DNA of 64,000 nt from the NCBI GenBank assembly GCA_023954715.1, contig JAGSHD010000015.1, forward strand, positions 1 through 64,000, written 5' to 3'. Made by a program: the position numbers and the translations under genes. The DNA is from Candidatus Cloacimonadota bacterium. Lineage in GTDB: Bacteria > Muiribacteriota > UBA6191. Shown piece after piece: positions 21,801 through 28,378 of this stretch; positions within the stretch are counted from its first letter, which is position 1, and each line of letters starts with the position of its first letter. The notes below the pieces were generated by a model, which saw only the letters and a list, made by a program, of their open reading frames with translations, was not told the origin of the DNA and searched no databases.

Positions 21801-22949
21801 AGGGCCAGTACCTGTCGTTTTTCTAGCTTGTTCTGGCGCTACTGTAGAAGTAAAACGCATGGGCCTTAAATCGGAATCTAAAAAAGCATTCGACTCCGGT
21901 TTTTGCACTGCCCCCGGTAGGCTTCCGGCAAATAATGAAGGGTCGTTCAAGACATGACCATGAAAGCTTACAATCAAAGATGGCCCCCCTGAGTTTACAG
22001 CGTTCTCTACATCTTCTCGATTAAAAACTACTTTGTATCGATAAGGGTCATTACCACTAATCTGGGTTCTTGGAGTTTCAACGACTAAAGGAGCTCCTAC
22101 ACAATTGCTTGTTCCTTGACATTCAAAAAAGTCTATAAAGGGAGGCGCAGGTGGCCCTTGATCTGTATCGATAAAAATAAACTGACCTGCATCTTGTCCA
22201 TTTTGAAAAACAAAAGGCCCAAAAAACCAATCATCAGGTAGCAAGGTCGCTCCAGTCAAAACTAATGTCCCTGTTGTTGTAATCGCTCCAATTGTCGTGG
22301 GGAAGTCAACCACAAACTGAGTTCCTGGTTGTATTAGGGTCGTAATAGAGATAGGTGTAACCCCCACATCAATAGGATTTGGAAGCCCTGCTATCGCAGG
22401 AGTAGCATTAGTAATACAGTTTGCTGTTGGAGCTGGAGGGAACAAACTAGTGCCTACAAATATAGGAGTACATTGAAGAGTGGAACCCACAGCTAAGGTT
22501 GTACCCACAGTAAATTGTAGCGAACCTCCAACCAATGTTGTAGATGTAGTAAAAGGACTACCATCTGCATTACGTGCCCAAGTTAAGAGTTGAGTCCTCC
22601 CCTCATACATTGGCAAAGTTGGAGAAAAAACAACAACACCATCGTCATCATCAAATCCTGTCGCATTAAAAGGCTGATGAATCAAAGCAGCTGCATTTAA
22701 TAATTGTCCAAACTGGTTGTAAAAAGCTACCTCAACATTACCACTACGAAAGTCAATTCCCTGCTCGTTGGCTACTTCCACTTTATATTGAAAAGAAGCT
22801 AGAAACTCGTTTCCGAGCTCAATCCCTCGAATGACTCTGGCCCCTTCATTTGGCTCATCTTCATATGTATAGCGCACAATTTCAGAATGACCTGTAAACA
22901 AAAACAGAAACATTATGATAAAAGTATGTATAAAATTGCTTTTTTTCAA
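15816..22949 (-). CDS. Giant secreted Ig-repeat protein with sorting-domain-like C-terminus (copy 2)
   Basis: A predicted secreted or cell-surface protein of 2377 residues. It appears to start at TTG with a signal peptide (MKKSNFIHTFIIMFLFLFTG); no clear ribosome-binding site is seen. The N-terminal domain (EDEPNEGARVIRGIELGNEF) parallels the DAPNEGAQ region of copy 1. About eight Ig-like units follow, each marked by a KD/VD-x-x-x-P phrase (VIRDRVSPTMS, FIKDTLAPTVF, FFVDSLAPNLA, LLDTAAPQALS). Shared internal landmarks with copy 1 include SPEQxVD, VEISGAHI and DQFHNTDPA. The C-terminus (LAPNPIFRYQDLNLRF ... NGLEVSNGVYFMVLRF) is FlgD/T9SS-CTD-like. It lies downstream of the pilin and HD genes, 173 bp before copy 1. 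Adhesin-type function is inferred only. Confidence 0.85.
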   Translation of the reverse strand: MKKSNFIHTFIIMFLFLFTGHSEIVRYTYEDEPNEGARVIRGIELGNEFLASFQYKVEVANEQGIDFRSGNVEVAFYNQFGQLLNAAALIHQPFNATGFDDDDGVVVFSPTLPMYEGRTQLLTWARNADGSPFTTSTTLVGGSLQFTVGTTLAVGSTLQCTPIFVGTSLFPPAPTANCITNATPAIAGLPNPIDVGVTPISITTLIQPGTQFVVDFPTTIGAITTTGTLVLTGATLLPDDWFFGPFVFQNGQDAGQFIFIDTDQGPPAPPFIDFFECQGTSNCVGAPLVVETPRTQISGNDPYRYKVVFNREDVENAVNSGGPSLIVSFHGHVLNDPSLFAGSLPGAVQKPESNAFLDSDLRPMRFTSTVAPEQARKTTGTGPFPIGIAGVPPLPIVTYPDEIVDFPYGTVVYDDFPVPLKYPFGPSLAPGLYQTVSFDFTSMVDGNYEIWITAEDVTSAITQNGQSPGAIGVSGDRIRGLTTVIQVIRDRVSPTMSLQVIPEFGFLIIGNNEEPPLPYENFQGEIFQVKGFVSDERGDTCTVDFDILDNLGAFVPPIGPPPPGGHFRSVQDSNGAILETFDFTPLDPNTTGTNPPPATGGQRAFEIRGVPTDPQLNTATTTSAVYVVKDLQAPQDPVIVSPSIGVGAIVTQTFMDLVVQSPNLDVPSGSFDDLREHGSVTMVAIIQEAVSGGKISSFTVQAQGLTTSSDSKLDNHPSWLRNDIFGTVFDRFEYRRTINLDAFADGPMILTISLVDQVGNASINTTSVSFIKDTLAPTVFFRPEHRLVSGPDNNYPIPNQMGANDEIYKISLISPEQVVDNGPGVAPTATDPGTQNLLHLQFGAKDASLPIDRVEISGAHIVDQLGVIASVGTTITSVEVDIDVSNLFEGIKEQINLRAFDVTNNAGIPNSVAVYRDLTPAIRPIIDDPAQDPLSTDVVVRTDQDTLTIKGHLTGKDSQLLNVENGDIFQSQVIVLTPKTGTPIVAGEVIPRVVRSSPLSVPRGDSFFSSFPDPATVSNFNLSTIDSLGNFQLTVDISRIPESPTTPTTIWVQAIDQFHNTDPAISAKGIEIFRMKQGLPVKQVDIVDFRNSGVDYTIFRSTGSVDDSIIATLFTGLEIVKFRVETIIPLTKAPDLNVTQFGAQSSVVTLLSNVDQIKGSRSFLYQYSVKQQRGQFDGRAALRVSGGLDLFKHSVIPSDIQTAFFVDSLAPNLAFISPGVIDEVPPLIFPSNGSRINTQNSTFSFNLVEFTGNGNSFQSGVDYSISTAVLQGPLAVVSEGFLDITSVVAQAGFDVSFEISTTLDDGVFRITMKATDKVGNSHRFYSSFIFDDTPVSGPLISTKPSNHEITSYIPRINDKQVIQINIERQDVDINQTQLIVVSPSGNEVLLDPQVVIDNKNINFPISNEIVYDGSADGTYILSMIVMDLVGNITHKTHDFLLDTAAPQALSFFPSINRCVKGPFSLADSLVQDLPGRNDLANPIPVSGISDKSSLKLVMNTPSGKLVELNQGFEQQGENKLISVDDFGVVGQKKVAFLLGDNSTFRNLSTEGTEDGQYKLDLSLYDSAGNHTTTQSYFYYDSQFPSVYLSTFSEGKIFIKTSSFFFEMAGVVQDEGPCNFFTSQEAHNGFTTLEFELNSYDIDNELSVGSLLPLTTILDLSPISPPDFPYLSSQASFDFSTRVDGVGVFTSPYVKLDVSVSDQVGNKIKQSKVFELVSEITAVADIISPPKKSVIDGLETTYITSDFVHEVRWDSGRGIKEVELEIYRYSQSLNPYITAKFDANLHTSGPISFAKGLGITGKENFGLRLRAIDQQGKAGDFGPIQELIIDARVPQISQLFIVQNGVSQNLSLNQGFVTTSIFQLQMHFDQKMYAQGGIVDLTINDYTQKAVITAATASTLSTDILVYDVVLPIDKKMALPRSGFQLVVSDFKSIIDVKMSSYEKSLIGDLGPDIDVRVFANPVSDFELIAVTRFLSYINRLEPVVIRRDSQGKMVSPVFRLRRNFNFDLLQATPISSAATPNRADSFSIPLNLARSDAGFYFLNVLYEDTLGRIIEREWEISLGKYQKSLSFVLKNTQSKSLLRVNSEQTGQDILAGKVFLTSRSKTSAQTVGELLYLGDLSEFGSSKSLSKLVAHYESQRLQDLSDTKYLSLMRLQNGVYEFYKKIEKPSNGVELALGGEYYLVQDLKAPEIRGETDSEYSYGWQDLNLEVHEEGTGLDPNGLKVSVEGYGVIDSAVEDNKLFVNFPKEELADTEMKIEIADNSGRKSILKKSVSIYGGEGIKWAQLAPNPIFRYQDLNLRFFILGANGEMKISIYDSSSSRVFFDKTTANMGLNTYNWDLTNQNGLEVSNGVYFMVLRFKQNDNTYVKRLKFAVLQ

Positions 22950-23150
22950 GGGATACTCAAACTAAATGGTGAAACTACTTTATCCTACAACTTGTTTGTA
23001 TTTGTATGATTTAGTCTTATTTTGACCATGATATAATATAACAAAAAGGCCAATTTAGCTAAGCTTTTGTCTCTTTACACCCTAAATCTAACCAATTTAA
23101 CACGGGGGTTTTTAAGCAACTTATATTAGCTCAAAGCTAGCTTTTAACAA

Positions 23151-23648
23151 TCAATTTAAGCTATCTGAAATTTTGAGGACTTTTAACTCTGGCGGATCTT
23201 CGGCATGAACTACGTCGTAATGCACCTTGACCCAAGGCTTAATGGCTTCATTAGAGACCATTTCAGCAGACAAGGATGGATGAAGATATTTATAGTCCAT
23301 AACATGCTGGTATTTCCAAAAAAAAGCTCTTTTAACCAACTTTTTAGGCAATGTAGCTAAAATTCGATCTAAAAGGGATAGGTCAAATTTTGATTTACCC
23401 ACGTCATGCAACAAAACCGCTTTAAAGGTTAAAGCTACGTTAGCATCAGGATAATCATGTATAATAGTTTTAGATGTATTAAAAACATCCAAAGAATGCC
23501 TTTGATCAATAATACTCATAGATAAAAAAAGTGAGATCTCATCAGCATCTAAATACTGAGAAATCTCACTTATTTCTTCATTATTGACTTTAGCAAATAG
23601 GGCGTTTTTAAACTGCCCCATGCGATGAATCAATTGAAAAATGTTCAT
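23151..23648 (-). CDS. Small HD-domain phosphohydrolase-like protein
   Basis: A 165-residue cytoplasmic protein with the metal-binding pattern of HD-domain phosphohydrolases: DQRHSLDVF, then the HD doublet in AVLLHDVGKSKFD, later histidines in YLHPSLSAEM and VKVHYDVVHAED, and a terminal aspartate in KISDSLN. There is no GYP motif and no sensor domain, so a c-di-GMP phosphodiesterase role is not shown. It lies 16 bp after the pilin gene and is probably co-transcribed, which hints at a link with pili. The true substrate is unknown. Confidence 0.8.
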   Translation of the reverse strand: MNIFQLIHRMGQFKNALFAKVNNEEISEISQYLDADEISLFLSMSIIDQRHSLDVFNTSKTIIHDYPDANVALTFKAVLLHDVGKSKFDLSLLDRILATLPKKLVKRAFFWKYQHVMDYKYLHPSLSAEMVSNEAIKPWVKVHYDVVHAEDPPELKVLKISDSLN

Positions 23649-23663
23649 AGTGAACTAAGTGGT

Positions 23664-24095
23664 CTAAGAACCGCCTCCACATTGAGCAGCACCATCACCA
23701 ACACAACCTGTTCCAACACATTTTCCATCTACAGTACCGTGAAATGCACACCATACATCTCCATCAGCATTTGACTGATAGTTACCAGAACCTTGAGCAG
23801 GATCAGTAGTAGCACTTTTACAACCGGGATCATCTGGAGCTGATTGCATATATTTACCTTCAACTAATTTTTGGAATCCACCAAGTGTTGCAATAGTAGC
23901 ATTGTCACCATTATCCAAGTTATACATTTCCAAAGCACCTAAAACAGTTTTTTGGTTAGCATAACATGCTCTTTGGTTTGACTTCTCTCTAGCTGAACGA
24001 AAGTTTGGAATAGCAATAGCTGCTAATACTCCAATGATTGAAATTACAATCATAAGCTCAATCAGAGTAAAACCTTTTCTCTTAATTTTTTTCAT
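23664..24095 (-). CDS. Type IV major pilin or pseudopilin
   Basis: A 143-residue prepilin with a short basic leader, processed at KRKG/FTLIELMIVISIIGVLAA: the type IVa cleavage site with Glu5 of the mature chain. A hydrophobic assembly helix and the ACYANQKTVLGALEMYN segment follow. The small C-terminal domain is rich in glycine and cysteine (GCKS, DVWCAFHG, GKCVGTGC, AQCGGGS), suggesting several disulfides. A strong ribosome-binding site (AAAGGAG) and its own near-consensus promoter (24146-24174) imply high expression. It is encoded with pilB, pilT and pilC. Major pilin is the likeliest role; a GspG-type pseudopilin is the alternative. Confidence 0.9.
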   Translation of the reverse strand: MKKIKRKGFTLIELMIVISIIGVLAAIAIPNFRSAREKSNQRACYANQKTVLGALEMYNLDNGDNATIATLGGFQKLVEGKYMQSAPDDPGCKSATTDPAQGSGNYQSNADGDVWCAFHGTVDGKCVGTGCVGDGAAQCGGGS

Positions 24096-24145
24096 CTTAA
24101 ATCTCCTTTAAAGATATCTCTATACATCATCAAATCTACAAAACT

Positions 24146-24174
24146 ATGTTAAATACTTTAATTACTCTTGTCAA
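24146..24174 (-). promoter_or_regulatory. Promoter of the pilin gene
   Basis: On the minus strand a perfect TTGACA (24169-24174) is followed after 17 bases by TAACAT (24146-24151). It is the best-matching promoter in the window. It lies about 50 bases before the pilin start, with the leader ending in AAAGGAG. It allows pilin expression independent of pilC upstream. Confidence 0.8.
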
Positions 24175-24239
24175 ATTTTAAAAGTGTTATTTTTGTTTAT
24201 ATTAACAATAAGTCATTTTATCGCTAACTTTTATCTTTT

Positions 24240-25439
24240 CTATGTGCCGTTTACCAAGGACAACATAGGCATAAATACCGCTAACACAATACCACCAATT
24301 ACAACCCCCATGAACACAATCACAATCGGTTCGATAATTGAAGTTAAACCCTTCACAGCATTATCAACCTCGACTTCATAAAAGTCAGCAATCTTCATAA
24401 GCATCTTATCGAGCTCTCCAGTTTCTTCTCCTACAGCGATCATTTGCACCACCATGGCTGGAAACACATTAGACTGCTTTAGAGGCTCAGCAATACTTTC
24501 ACCTTCACGGATTGAGGCTCTTGTACTATCTACGGCATCTTTGATCACACTATTACCAGCAGTAGCCGCTGTTACTTCAAGAGCCTGTAAAATCGGTACC
24601 CCTGAGGTAATCATCGTACCTAAAGTACGTGTAAATCTTGCTACAGCCATTTTTTTCATCATTGGCCCAAAAGCAGGTACTCTTAAAATATTTATGTCAT
24701 ATAAACGCGCACCACGCTCTGTCTTAAAAAACTCACTAATTCCGATTGGGACTAAAAATAAACTAGGTACAATTACAAACCACCATGCGATTAAAACATC
24801 CGAAGTTGTCAGTAATATTTGAGTAATAAATGGTAACTCTACGTTCATAGACGAGAAAATAGATTTGAACTGTGGCAATACAAACATAATCAAAGCCAAA
24901 ACCACCAAACCAGCAATAGACAAAATCACAACTGGATAGGTAAGCGCACCTTTTACTTTTGCTTTTAAGGCCTCAGAACTCTCTAAATAGCTTGCCATAC
25001 GCTTGAGAATACCGTCTAAAATACCCCCCGCTTCACCAGCCTTAACTAAGTTTACAAAAAGCGTATCAAATACTCTAGGATGCTTAGCCAGTGCATTTGA
25101 AAGTGTTGCGCCACCTTCTACGTCAGATCGCACTTGTCCAATAACCTTATGAAAAGCAGGGTTTTCTGTTTGTCCCTGTAAAATAGACAAGCAACGAACT
25201 AGTGGAACACCAGATCCCATCATAACTGAAAACATCTGTGCAAAAATAGAAACGTCTCGAGAGCTCACAGACCCTCCGCCAAAAGAAAAAGAAAATCCAC
25301 CCTTCTTCTTTTCGATACTAAGAACAAAAAAGCCTTTTTCTCGAAGTCTAGCAATAACTTGCTCTTTACTATCTCCCTCTGTATCACCAGAAATAGTTTT
25401 GCCTTCAAAATTTTTAGCTCGGTATATAAACGTAGCCAT
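24240..25439 (-). CDS. pilC: Type IV pilus inner-membrane platform protein PilC (GspF family)
   Basis: PilC is the inner-membrane platform on which the pilus motor acts. The 399-residue protein has the family start MATFIYRAKNFEGKTISGD and the two T2SSF domains, including QMFSVMMGSGVPLVRCLSIL and RTLGTMITSGVPILQALEVT. Three membrane segments are visible (near residues 170-195, 215-235 and 370-395). AGGA precedes the ATG. It sits downstream of pilT but is separated from it by a terminator-like hairpin. Confidence 0.95.
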   Translation of the reverse strand: MATFIYRAKNFEGKTISGDTEGDSKEQVIARLREKGFFVLSIEKKKGGFSFSFGGGSVSSRDVSIFAQMFSVMMGSGVPLVRCLSILQGQTENPAFHKVIGQVRSDVEGGATLSNALAKHPRVFDTLFVNLVKAGEAGGILDGILKRMASYLESSEALKAKVKGALTYPVVILSIAGLVVLALIMFVLPQFKSIFSSMNVELPFITQILLTTSDVLIAWWFVIVPSLFLVPIGISEFFKTERGARLYDINILRVPAFGPMMKKMAVARFTRTLGTMITSGVPILQALEVTAATAGNSVIKDAVDSTRASIREGESIAEPLKQSNVFPAMVVQMIAVGEETGELDKMLMKIADFYEVEVDNAVKGLTSIIEPIVIVFMGVVIGGIVLAVFMPMLSLVNGT

Positions 25440-25475
25440 ATTAATTCCTTTTTTTAACTCGCCTCTATCTTATTA

Positions 25476-25515
25476 TAAAAAAAAAGCTTTATAATGCAAA
25501 GGGTTACAAAGCTTT
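25476..25515 (-). terminator. Terminator or attenuator between pilT and pilC
   Basis: A 12-bp stem with one G-U pair (arms 25483-25494 and 25504-25515, loop of nine bases) is followed on the minus strand by a run of nine U. It follows pilT by about 50 bp and precedes pilC by about 45 bp. It would reduce platform and pilin expression relative to the motor genes unless a promoter follows. Confidence 0.75.
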
Positions 25516-25567
25516 CATTTTCTAAATCTGACCAAAATCAAATTTTAGCTATATTGTATCAGTAACT

Positions 25568-26629
25568 CTATACGTCTTTTAACATTCGAGCTAACTCGTC
25601 TTGTTTTGCTGAATGTCTCATAGCGTCTTCGTAACTAATATCACCACGCTCATAAAGGTTTTTCAAGGAATTCTCAAAGGTTGTCATTCCTAATGCCTGC
25701 CCAGTTTGCATGATGGTGTACAACTGTTGAATTTTATGTTCTCGAATGATGTTCATTACCGCTGAGTTTACAAATAAAATTTCTTGGGCACAAACTCGAC
25801 CTTTTCCGGAAGATAGTGGAATCAACTGCTGAGCAATAACCCCTCGCAACACAAAAGAAAGCTGTGTAGTCACTTGAGATTGCTGATGTGGAGGAAACAT
25901 ATCCACAATACGATTAATCGTTTGAGCCGCATCTGTTGTATGCAAAGTTCCAAATACCAAGTGACCTGTTTCTGCTAGGGTCATCCCAGCTGAAATAGTC
26001 TCTAAATCTCTCATTTCCCCAACAAGTACAACATCAGGATCCTGACGTAATACGTGTCTTAACGCTTCGTTAAAACTAAGTGTATCTACGTGAAGTTCAC
26101 GTTGATTAATCATTGCTGCTTTATGAAAGTGAAGATACTCAATAGGATCTTCAATCGTCATAATATGCTTTTTTTGTCTTTCATTAATTAAATCCACTAA
26201 AGCTGCTAGAGTCGTTGACTTACCTGACCCTGTTGGACCCGTAACTAAAACTAAACCCTTATGCATTTCAGAAAACTTTAAACAAGCAGGATTTACATTT
26301 AACTCTTCTAGAGATGGGATAACAGAAGGAATAATACGAAAAGCAGCCGCAATACAACCACGCTGTCGATAACAGTTCACACGAAAACGACCAAAACCAT
26401 GGACAGAATATGATAAATCTAATTCTAGGTTTTCTTCAAACTCTTTTTGTTGCTCAGAAGTCAACATATTATAGACTAAACTTCGAGTATCCATCGGAGT
26501 TAAAACATCTAAGTCCGTAGGTATCAACTCACCATCCACACGAATTACAGGAGGTGTACCAACTGTTAAGTGAAGATCAGATGCTTCGTTATCCACTACT
26601 AAATTCAATAAATCATTCAATACAAACAT
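25568..26629 (-). CDS. pilT: Type IV pilus retraction ATPase PilT
   Basis: PilT is the hexameric ATPase that retracts type IV pili for twitching and DNA uptake. The 353-residue length is typical. Visible are the N-terminal ASDLHLTVGTPPVIRVDGEL, the Walker A motif GPTGSGKST (residues 131-139), the Asp box and Walker B (DPDVVLVGEMRDLETI), the His box (GHLVFGTLHTTDA) and the PilT-typical AQQLIP. GGAG precedes the ATG. It follows pilB by 8 bp. Confidence 0.96.
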   Translation of the reverse strand: MFVLNDLLNLVVDNEASDLHLTVGTPPVIRVDGELIPTDLDVLTPMDTRSLVYNMLTSEQQKEFEENLELDLSYSVHGFGRFRVNCYRQRGCIAAAFRIIPSVIPSLEELNVNPACLKFSEMHKGLVLVTGPTGSGKSTTLAALVDLINERQKKHIMTIEDPIEYLHFHKAAMINQRELHVDTLSFNEALRHVLRQDPDVVLVGEMRDLETISAGMTLAETGHLVFGTLHTTDAAQTINRIVDMFPPHQQSQVTTQLSFVLRGVIAQQLIPLSSGKGRVCAQEILFVNSAVMNIIREHKIQQLYTIMQTGQALGMTTFENSLKNLYERGDISYEDAMRHSAKQDELARMLKDV

Positions 26630-26637
26630 CTTATCTC

Positions 26638-28356
26638 CTAATGTCCACCAGAAGTAACACGAACCACTTCATCTACTGTTGTTACACCAACCAATGACTT
26701 TCTAATGGCAGACTCTCGAAGTGTTAACATTCCTTCTTTTCTAGCTAATGTTGTGATATCAGATACTGAACCACCTCTTAAAATCAAAGTTTTACAGTTT
26801 TCAGTCATAACCATAACTTCGTAAACCCCGATTCTACCTTTATATCCAGATCCACCACAAGTATCACAACCTGCACCCTTAAATAATCTAAAGTTATTGG
26901 CATCAATCTGTTTTAAATCAATATGAGCTAATAGTTGATCAGAGATAGCAAAATTTTCTTTTACTTCTCTTCCACCACGATACTCCGTCTTACAGTCTTT
27001 ACATATTACCCTTACCAATCTCTGTGCTTGAATCAGAATCACAGAAGAGGTAATCATAAAGGGCTCTATCCCCATGTTTAGAAGTCTACCAATTGTACCA
27101 GGAGCATCATTAGTATGCAGTGTTGATAATACTAAGTGACCCGTCATAGAAGCTTTAATAGCAATTTCAGCTGTTTCAAAATCTCGAATCTCTCCAACCA
27201 TGATAATATCTGGATCTTGTCGTAAAAAGGATCTTAGAGCAGCCGCAAAAGTTAAGCCAATATCAGCTCTACATTGTACCTGATTAATACCAGGTAATTG
27301 ATATTCTACCGGATCTTCAGCAGTCATAATATTTGTTGAAGGCTTATTTAAACTTGCTAACGCAGAATAAAGAGTTGTTGTTTTACCAGACCCCGTTGGT
27401 CCAGTAATCAAAACAATACCATAAGGATGAGCAATACCAAGCTTAAAACGCTCATAAGTTATCGGCTCAAATCCTAAGGTCCCTAAATCCACCTTCAAAG
27501 AACTCTGATCTAAAATTCTCATTACAATCTTTTCACCCCAAGTACAAGGGAGCGTAGACACACGAAGATCAATTGTCTTTGATAATACTTTAATTTTGAT
27601 ACGACCATCTTGTGGAAGTCTTTTTTCAGAGATATCCAAGTCAGCCATAATTTTTAAACGAGAAGTAATCGCTGCTTGAGCCTTTTTTGGAGGTTTAACA
27701 TCTACTGTTAAAACACCATCTAATCTATATCGAACTCGAAGTTCTTTTTCAAATGGCTCGATGTGAATATCAGATACACCTTTACCCACAGCCTGTGAAA
27801 TAACCAAGTTAACTAGCTTAATAATCGGTGCGTCATTCTCACCTAATTCACCAGATAACTCTTCTTCGATGTCCCCACCGGTATCACCAATGTCACCAAT
27901 CTCATCCATCAAGGAGTCGGCTTTAGATGCATCTCCATAAGCCTCATCAAGAGCTTGATTTAAATCTTTACTTGTAACAATAACAGGTTTAACAATCAAA
28001 CCTGTCATTAAAGCCACATCATCAATAGCAAGGATATTTAAGGGATCCACCATGGCAACAGTCAGTTTGTTTCCTACTTTATTTATAGGAATCAATTGAT
28101 GTCGTCTAGCCACATGCTCAGGAATTAATTTAACTGTTGTAGGCTCAATAAGATAGTGACTTAAATCAATCTGAGGTACATTTAACTGCTCAGCAAGTAC
28201 TCTAACTATCTCTTGTTCGGTTACAAGACTCATTTCAACAAGAATAGCTCCGACTCGCTTTCCTGTCATTTTCCCTTTAGTAAGGGCTTCTTGTAATTGC
28301 TCTTGTGTGATGAGACCTTTTTCAACTAAAGCATCACCTAGTTTGATCCGTTTCAT
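26638..28356 (-). CDS. pilB: Type IV pilus assembly ATPase PilB (GspE family)
   Basis: PilB powers pilus extension. The 572-residue protein has an N-terminal MshEN-type domain (LGDALVEKGLITQEQLQEAL), the GspE core with Walker A GPTGSGKTT (from residue 319), Walker B DPDIIMVGEIRDFETAEIA, and the C-terminal tetracysteine zinc motif (CKDCKTEY ... CDTCGGSGYKGRIGVYE). MshEN domains in some PilB/MshE proteins bind c-di-GMP; whether this one does cannot be told here. It follows the NHL-protein gene by 22 bp. Confidence 0.96.
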   Translation of the reverse strand: MKRIKLGDALVEKGLITQEQLQEALTKGKMTGKRVGAILVEMSLVTEQEIVRVLAEQLNVPQIDLSHYLIEPTTVKLIPEHVARRHQLIPINKVGNKLTVAMVDPLNILAIDDVALMTGLIVKPVIVTSKDLNQALDEAYGDASKADSLMDEIGDIGDTGGDIEEELSGELGENDAPIIKLVNLVISQAVGKGVSDIHIEPFEKELRVRYRLDGVLTVDVKPPKKAQAAITSRLKIMADLDISEKRLPQDGRIKIKVLSKTIDLRVSTLPCTWGEKIVMRILDQSSLKVDLGTLGFEPITYERFKLGIAHPYGIVLITGPTGSGKTTTLYSALASLNKPSTNIMTAEDPVEYQLPGINQVQCRADIGLTFAAALRSFLRQDPDIIMVGEIRDFETAEIAIKASMTGHLVLSTLHTNDAPGTIGRLLNMGIEPFMITSSVILIQAQRLVRVICKDCKTEYRGGREVKENFAISDQLLAHIDLKQIDANNFRLFKGAGCDTCGGSGYKGRIGVYEVMVMTENCKTLILRGGSVSDITTLARKEGMLTLRESAIRKSLVGVTTVDEVVRVTSGGH

Positions 28357-28378
28357 GCAATGTCCTGACTATTTATGC

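Noticed and set aside
8875..22949. The two giant genes as a recently acquired island
   Set aside because: Base composition looks like the flanking pilus and ribosomal genes; no integrase, tRNA site, flanking repeats or insertion sequence was seen.
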